48,398 nt of DNA, from the NCBI GenBank assembly GCA_001421185.1, contig LJKK01000128.1, forward strand, positions 1 through 48,398, read 5' to 3'. This document shows, in pieces, positions 46,159 through 48,398 of the stretch; position 1 is the first letter of the stretch; each line of letters opens with the position of its first letter. The DNA is from Methanomassiliicoccales archaeon RumEn M1 (GTDB lineage: Archaea; Thermoplasmatota; Thermoplasmata; Methanomassiliicoccales; Methanomassiliicoccaceae). The translations under genes and the position numbers were made by a program. The notes beneath the pieces were generated by a model. The model saw only the letters and a list, made by a program, of their open reading frames with translations. It did not search any database and was not told the origin of the DNA.

Positions 46159-46310
46159 GCACCGGAATCAGCGAATGGAGAGATAAACATTCCATGGTAC
46201 CGTGCGCCTCGCTGTCAGGCGCCGTGCTACTCCTTCTCGGCAACGACCGCCCCAGGCCGGGTCAAAGGATATGCCTACCATCCGTCCTCCCCTCTTTTGG
46301 AGATGATAAC

Positions 46311-46508
46311 ATGAGGTCCTACTCATCGTACACAATGTCCAACATGTCAGCCCAGGAGATCGACCAGTACGTCAAGAACGAGCTCAGGGGGCAGTACGCC
46401 CTCTTGGGACGGTCCGCCAGGACCAACAAGGTCCATAGACGGAAGGACCGCCCCATGTGGCGGCGTGGAGTACGCGCCATCCTGGCCGCGATACCTGTCC
46501 GCTCCTAA
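46311..46508 (+). CDS. Small basic protein of unknown function
   Basis: 65 residues from ATG 46311, eight bases after GGAG. The first half is polar and helical (SAQEIDQYVKNELRGQYALLG); the second is strongly basic (HRRKDRPMWRRGVR) and could touch nucleic acid. A longer frame upstream of 46311 runs into the divergent promoter and is not likely used. No family is recognised. Confidence 0.5.
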   Translation: MRSYSSYTMSNMSAQEIDQYVKNELRGQYALLGRSARTNKVHRRKDRPMWRRGVRAILAAIPVRS

Positions 46509-46594
46509 GCTGGACAAACCCCTTCCACCACCCTTTCTTTTGATGCCGTCCGCACATCGTCCATGTTTTGCTGGACCCTGTCGGGAAGCTTCTT

Positions 46595-47293
46595 ATGACA
46601 TCGTGGCATATGACGGGCGGCATGGAGGTCGCGTCGGCAACCAGGAGCAGCTTCGCACTGCCATTCTTCGCTTCGTTAACCTTTGCCGCCGCCATCCTGG
46701 CCGTCATGGTCGGCCATTTCGTCGACCAGGCCGATCTAGTGCGATCCACGGTCATTCCTCTATCATATCTCCTCATGGGCGTCCTGATCAAGTACGGGGA
46801 CCAGGCTTTCGATTCCGGGCTGTACAGCAAGAGGACCGCCCTGCTCCTGGCCCTTCCCACCGGTCTGTGGCTCGGCACCTTGGTGCTGCTGGACGAGGCC
46901 ACCGCGGTCATCTTCATCGGCATGCTGCTCGCCCTCCTGGTGGCCGGGAAGTACGACAACATCGCCTTCCGCATCGCCTTCGCGGCGGCCATGCTCCTGT
47001 CCTTGGCCGCCCTTCTCATGGTCCATGACAGCATCAGCTTGGCCGGGATCGCGGCGGTGTTCGCCCTGGCGTTCCTGGACGAGAGGGTCGACGCGCTGCC
47101 GTCCGACGGCGACCACTCGCTCCTGGCGGGCGTCATGCGCCAGCGGCCGCTGCTGAAGATCGGCGTGCTCGTTCTCTGCCTGACCGGGGCTTTGCCATCA
47201 TTCATGTATCTGTTCGCTTTCCTCTCCTTTGACTTCGGTTACTCCATGGTCGATGTCGCCAGCACCTCGAGGTATGCAAATGGAAGACTATGA
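46595..47293 (+). CDS. Multi-spanning membrane protein of unknown function
   Basis: About 232 residues with six or seven hydrophobic helices, for example FASLTFAAAILAVMVGHF, TALLLALPTGLWLGTLVLL, AVIFIGMLLALLVAG and IGVLVLCLTGALPSFMYLF. No catalytic motif is visible. The ATG at 46595 follows GGGAAG; a TTG at 46568 is the longer option. It overlaps the reductase gene by 14 bases, so the two are co-transcribed. A role in lipid or quinone metabolism is only a guess from that neighbour. Confidence 0.65.
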   Translation: MTSWHMTGGMEVASATRSSFALPFFASLTFAAAILAVMVGHFVDQADLVRSTVIPLSYLLMGVLIKYGDQAFDSGLYSKRTALLLALPTGLWLGTLVLLDEATAVIFIGMLLALLVAGKYDNIAFRIAFAAAMLLSLAALLMVHDSISLAGIAAVFALAFLDERVDALPSDGDHSLLAGVMRQRPLLKIGVLVLCLTGALPSFMYLFAFLSFDFGYSMVDVASTSRYANGRL

Positions 47294-48338
47294 TGCAGTC
47301 ATCGTGGGTGGAGGGTGCGCCGGCACCGCGGCTGCCTTCTTTCTCAAGGAATTCCGTCCGGAGATGAGCGTCCTTCTCATCGACCGCCTGGACGGGAAGA
47401 ACTTCGATCTCTATCACCGCATGTGCGGGGAAGCGGTCTCCGAGAGCGCCTTCCGCGAGCTGAGGCCGCTCCGGGCCGAGCACGTGGTGCACGACATCAA
47501 CTACGTGGAAGAGAGGTGGCCCGGCGGGGTGGTCCTGGGCATCCGCCACCGGGGGTACATAGTCGACCGTCCGCGCCTGCTGCGCTCCATCCAGGGGCGT
47601 TTCCTCGCCCGGGGCGGCATCATGGAGAACGACGCCTTGATGTCGGCCCGCAGGGAGAACGGACGCTATGAGCTAGTATGCTCCTCCGGCCGTAGGATCG
47701 CCGCCAGGGCGCTCATCGGGGCCGACGGCTCCAACTCCCGCGTCCGCCGCGACATATTCGGCAGCCAGCCCCCGGAGGTCGTATGGACCGAGCAGTATCT
47801 GGTGGACAAGCAGGTGCCGGACGATAAGATCGTGTTCATCCAGGGGGAGCAGTACGATGGCGGGTACCGGTGGGAGTTCCCGGCCGGCAAGCATGCCCGC
47901 ATCGGCTTCCCGCGCGGGACCGATGTCGTGAAGGAGGACATCATCGAGAAGCACCGGAGGGCCATCCCGACCGGGGGGCTGGACCGCATCGCCGAGGGAC
48001 GCTGCTACCTCGTGGGGGACGCCGCCGCCATGCCCAACCCCCTGACCTTCGGGGGCATACGGGTCGCCATGCTGTCCGGCCGCCAGGCCGCCGAGGCCCT
48101 GCTGTGGGATGATCCCTGCAGGTACGAGCGCTGGTGGCGGACCTCCATGTTCAGCCATCCCAGCTTCATGCGGGCATACCGCCACTTCGCCAGCCTGGAC
48201 GATGCCGGGTATGCCGAATCGTCGCGCGTCTTCGGCAACGGCCTGCTCCCCCTTTCATTTCTTAAGGCGATGTTCCGGTACCCTCAGTACCGTGACCTGT
48301 ACATGGCGTACGTGCGCTCGGCCATCGTGGGGTGGTGA
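47280..48338 (+). CDS. Geranylgeranyl reductase family FAD-dependent oxidoreductase
   Basis: 352 residues. DAVIVGGGCAGTAAAFFL is the FAD-binding start, RALIGADGSNSRVRR the middle motif, GGYRWEFPAG the Y-x-W-x-F-P substrate loop typical of this family, and LVGDAAAMPNPLTFGGIR the second FAD motif. Members saturate the isoprenoid chains of archaeal lipids or quinones. It is somewhat short for digeranylgeranylglycerophospholipid reductase, so the exact substrate is open. The ATG at 47280 is six bases after GAGGT and gives MEDYDAVIVGGG; 47274 is an alternative. Confidence 0.83.
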   Translation: MEDYDAVIVGGGCAGTAAAFFLKEFRPEMSVLLIDRLDGKNFDLYHRMCGEAVSESAFRELRPLRAEHVVHDINYVEERWPGGVVLGIRHRGYIVDRPRLLRSIQGRFLARGGIMENDALMSARRENGRYELVCSSGRRIAARALIGADGSNSRVRRDIFGSQPPEVVWTEQYLVDKQVPDDKIVFIQGEQYDGGYRWEFPAGKHARIGFPRGTDVVKEDIIEKHRRAIPTGGLDRIAEGRCYLVGDAAAMPNPLTFGGIRVAMLSGRQAAEALLWDDPCRYERWWRTSMFSHPSFMRAYRHFASLDDAGYAESSRVFGNGLLPLSFLKAMFRYPQYRDLYMAYVRSAIVGW

Positions 48339-48340
48339 AG

Positions 48341-48398
48341 ATGTTGAAGGAATGTGAGGTATTGGTCGTCGGCGCCGGCCCGGCCGGCAGCTCGGCCG
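48341..48398 (+). CDS. Second FAD-dependent oxidoreductase, N-terminus only
   Basis: Two bases after the previous stop, ATG 48341 (with GGTGGTGA just upstream) begins CEVLVVGAGPAGSSA, a GxGxxG FAD-binding fold, and is cut by the window edge. It is probably another geranylgeranyl-reductase-type enzyme co-transcribed with the first. Confidence 0.75.
   Translation, partial: MLKECEVLVVGAGPAGSSA

Overview
The window reads as a stretch of a GC-rich methanogenic archaeon's chromosome. It holds a complete set of genes for coenzyme F430 (the nickel tetrapyrrole of methyl-coenzyme M reductase), TATA-type promoters with short or no leaders, AbiE-type and SUF-like archaeal gene forms, and two geranylgeranyl-reductase-type flavoproteins suited to archaeal lipids. 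High GC together with this gene set fits a Methanomassiliicoccus-like organism best, but that placement is an inference and other GC-rich methanogens are possible.

Layout. (1) 1-15.0 kb: a surface-glycan cluster. It has GDP-L-fucose synthesis (gmd, fcl), eight glycosyltransferases of several families and an ABC exporter (Wzm/Wzt type). An AT-rich insert carries a probable zinc metallopeptidase. (2) 15.0-25.5 kb: mixed housekeeping and accessory genes. These are a VOC protein, an AbiE type IV toxin-antitoxin pair, a winged-helix regulator, a minimal two-gene SUF/SMS Fe-S assembly system with a small membrane protein, an acyltransferase, a YdjM/DUF457-type membrane protein, an MFS transporter and a secreted protein. 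(3) 25.7-37.3 kb: two divergent operons. The leftward one is cfbA-cfbE-cfbD-cfbC-cfbB. The rightward one is precorrin-2 dehydrogenase-hemA-hemB-hemL-hemC-cobA-hemD. Together they encode every step from glutamyl-tRNA to F430. (4) 37.7-40.3 kb: a histidine kinase and cbiA, an a,c-diamide synthase for the cobalamin branch. (5) 40.3-41.95 kb: an AT-rich accessory patch with a three-helix membrane protein and small ORFs. (6) 41.97-44.7 kb: an ECF nickel/cobalt importer (cbiMNQO/nikMNQO), preceded by two NikR-like inverted repeats about 130 bp apart. (7) 44.9-48.4 kb: an iron-sulfur flavoprotein, a Bat-type HTH regulator, a small protein, a membrane protein and two tandem FAD-dependent reductases, the second cut by the window edge.

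How the parts fit. The NikR-type operators in front of the importer, the F430 operons 12 kb away and a perfect NikR half-site in the cfbA promoter together suggest a nickel-responsive supply line: import nickel, build sirohydrochlorin, insert Ni and finish F430.

Quality caution. Eight genes, including the essential-looking hemC and cfbB, are interrupted by single-base frameshifts. In each, one inserted or removed base restores a full-length protein. Seven are net one-base losses, mostly in GC-rich runs, and one is a gain in a C7 run. I read these mainly as uncorrected sequencing or assembly indels rather than true pseudogenes. Positions are given so that they can be checked.
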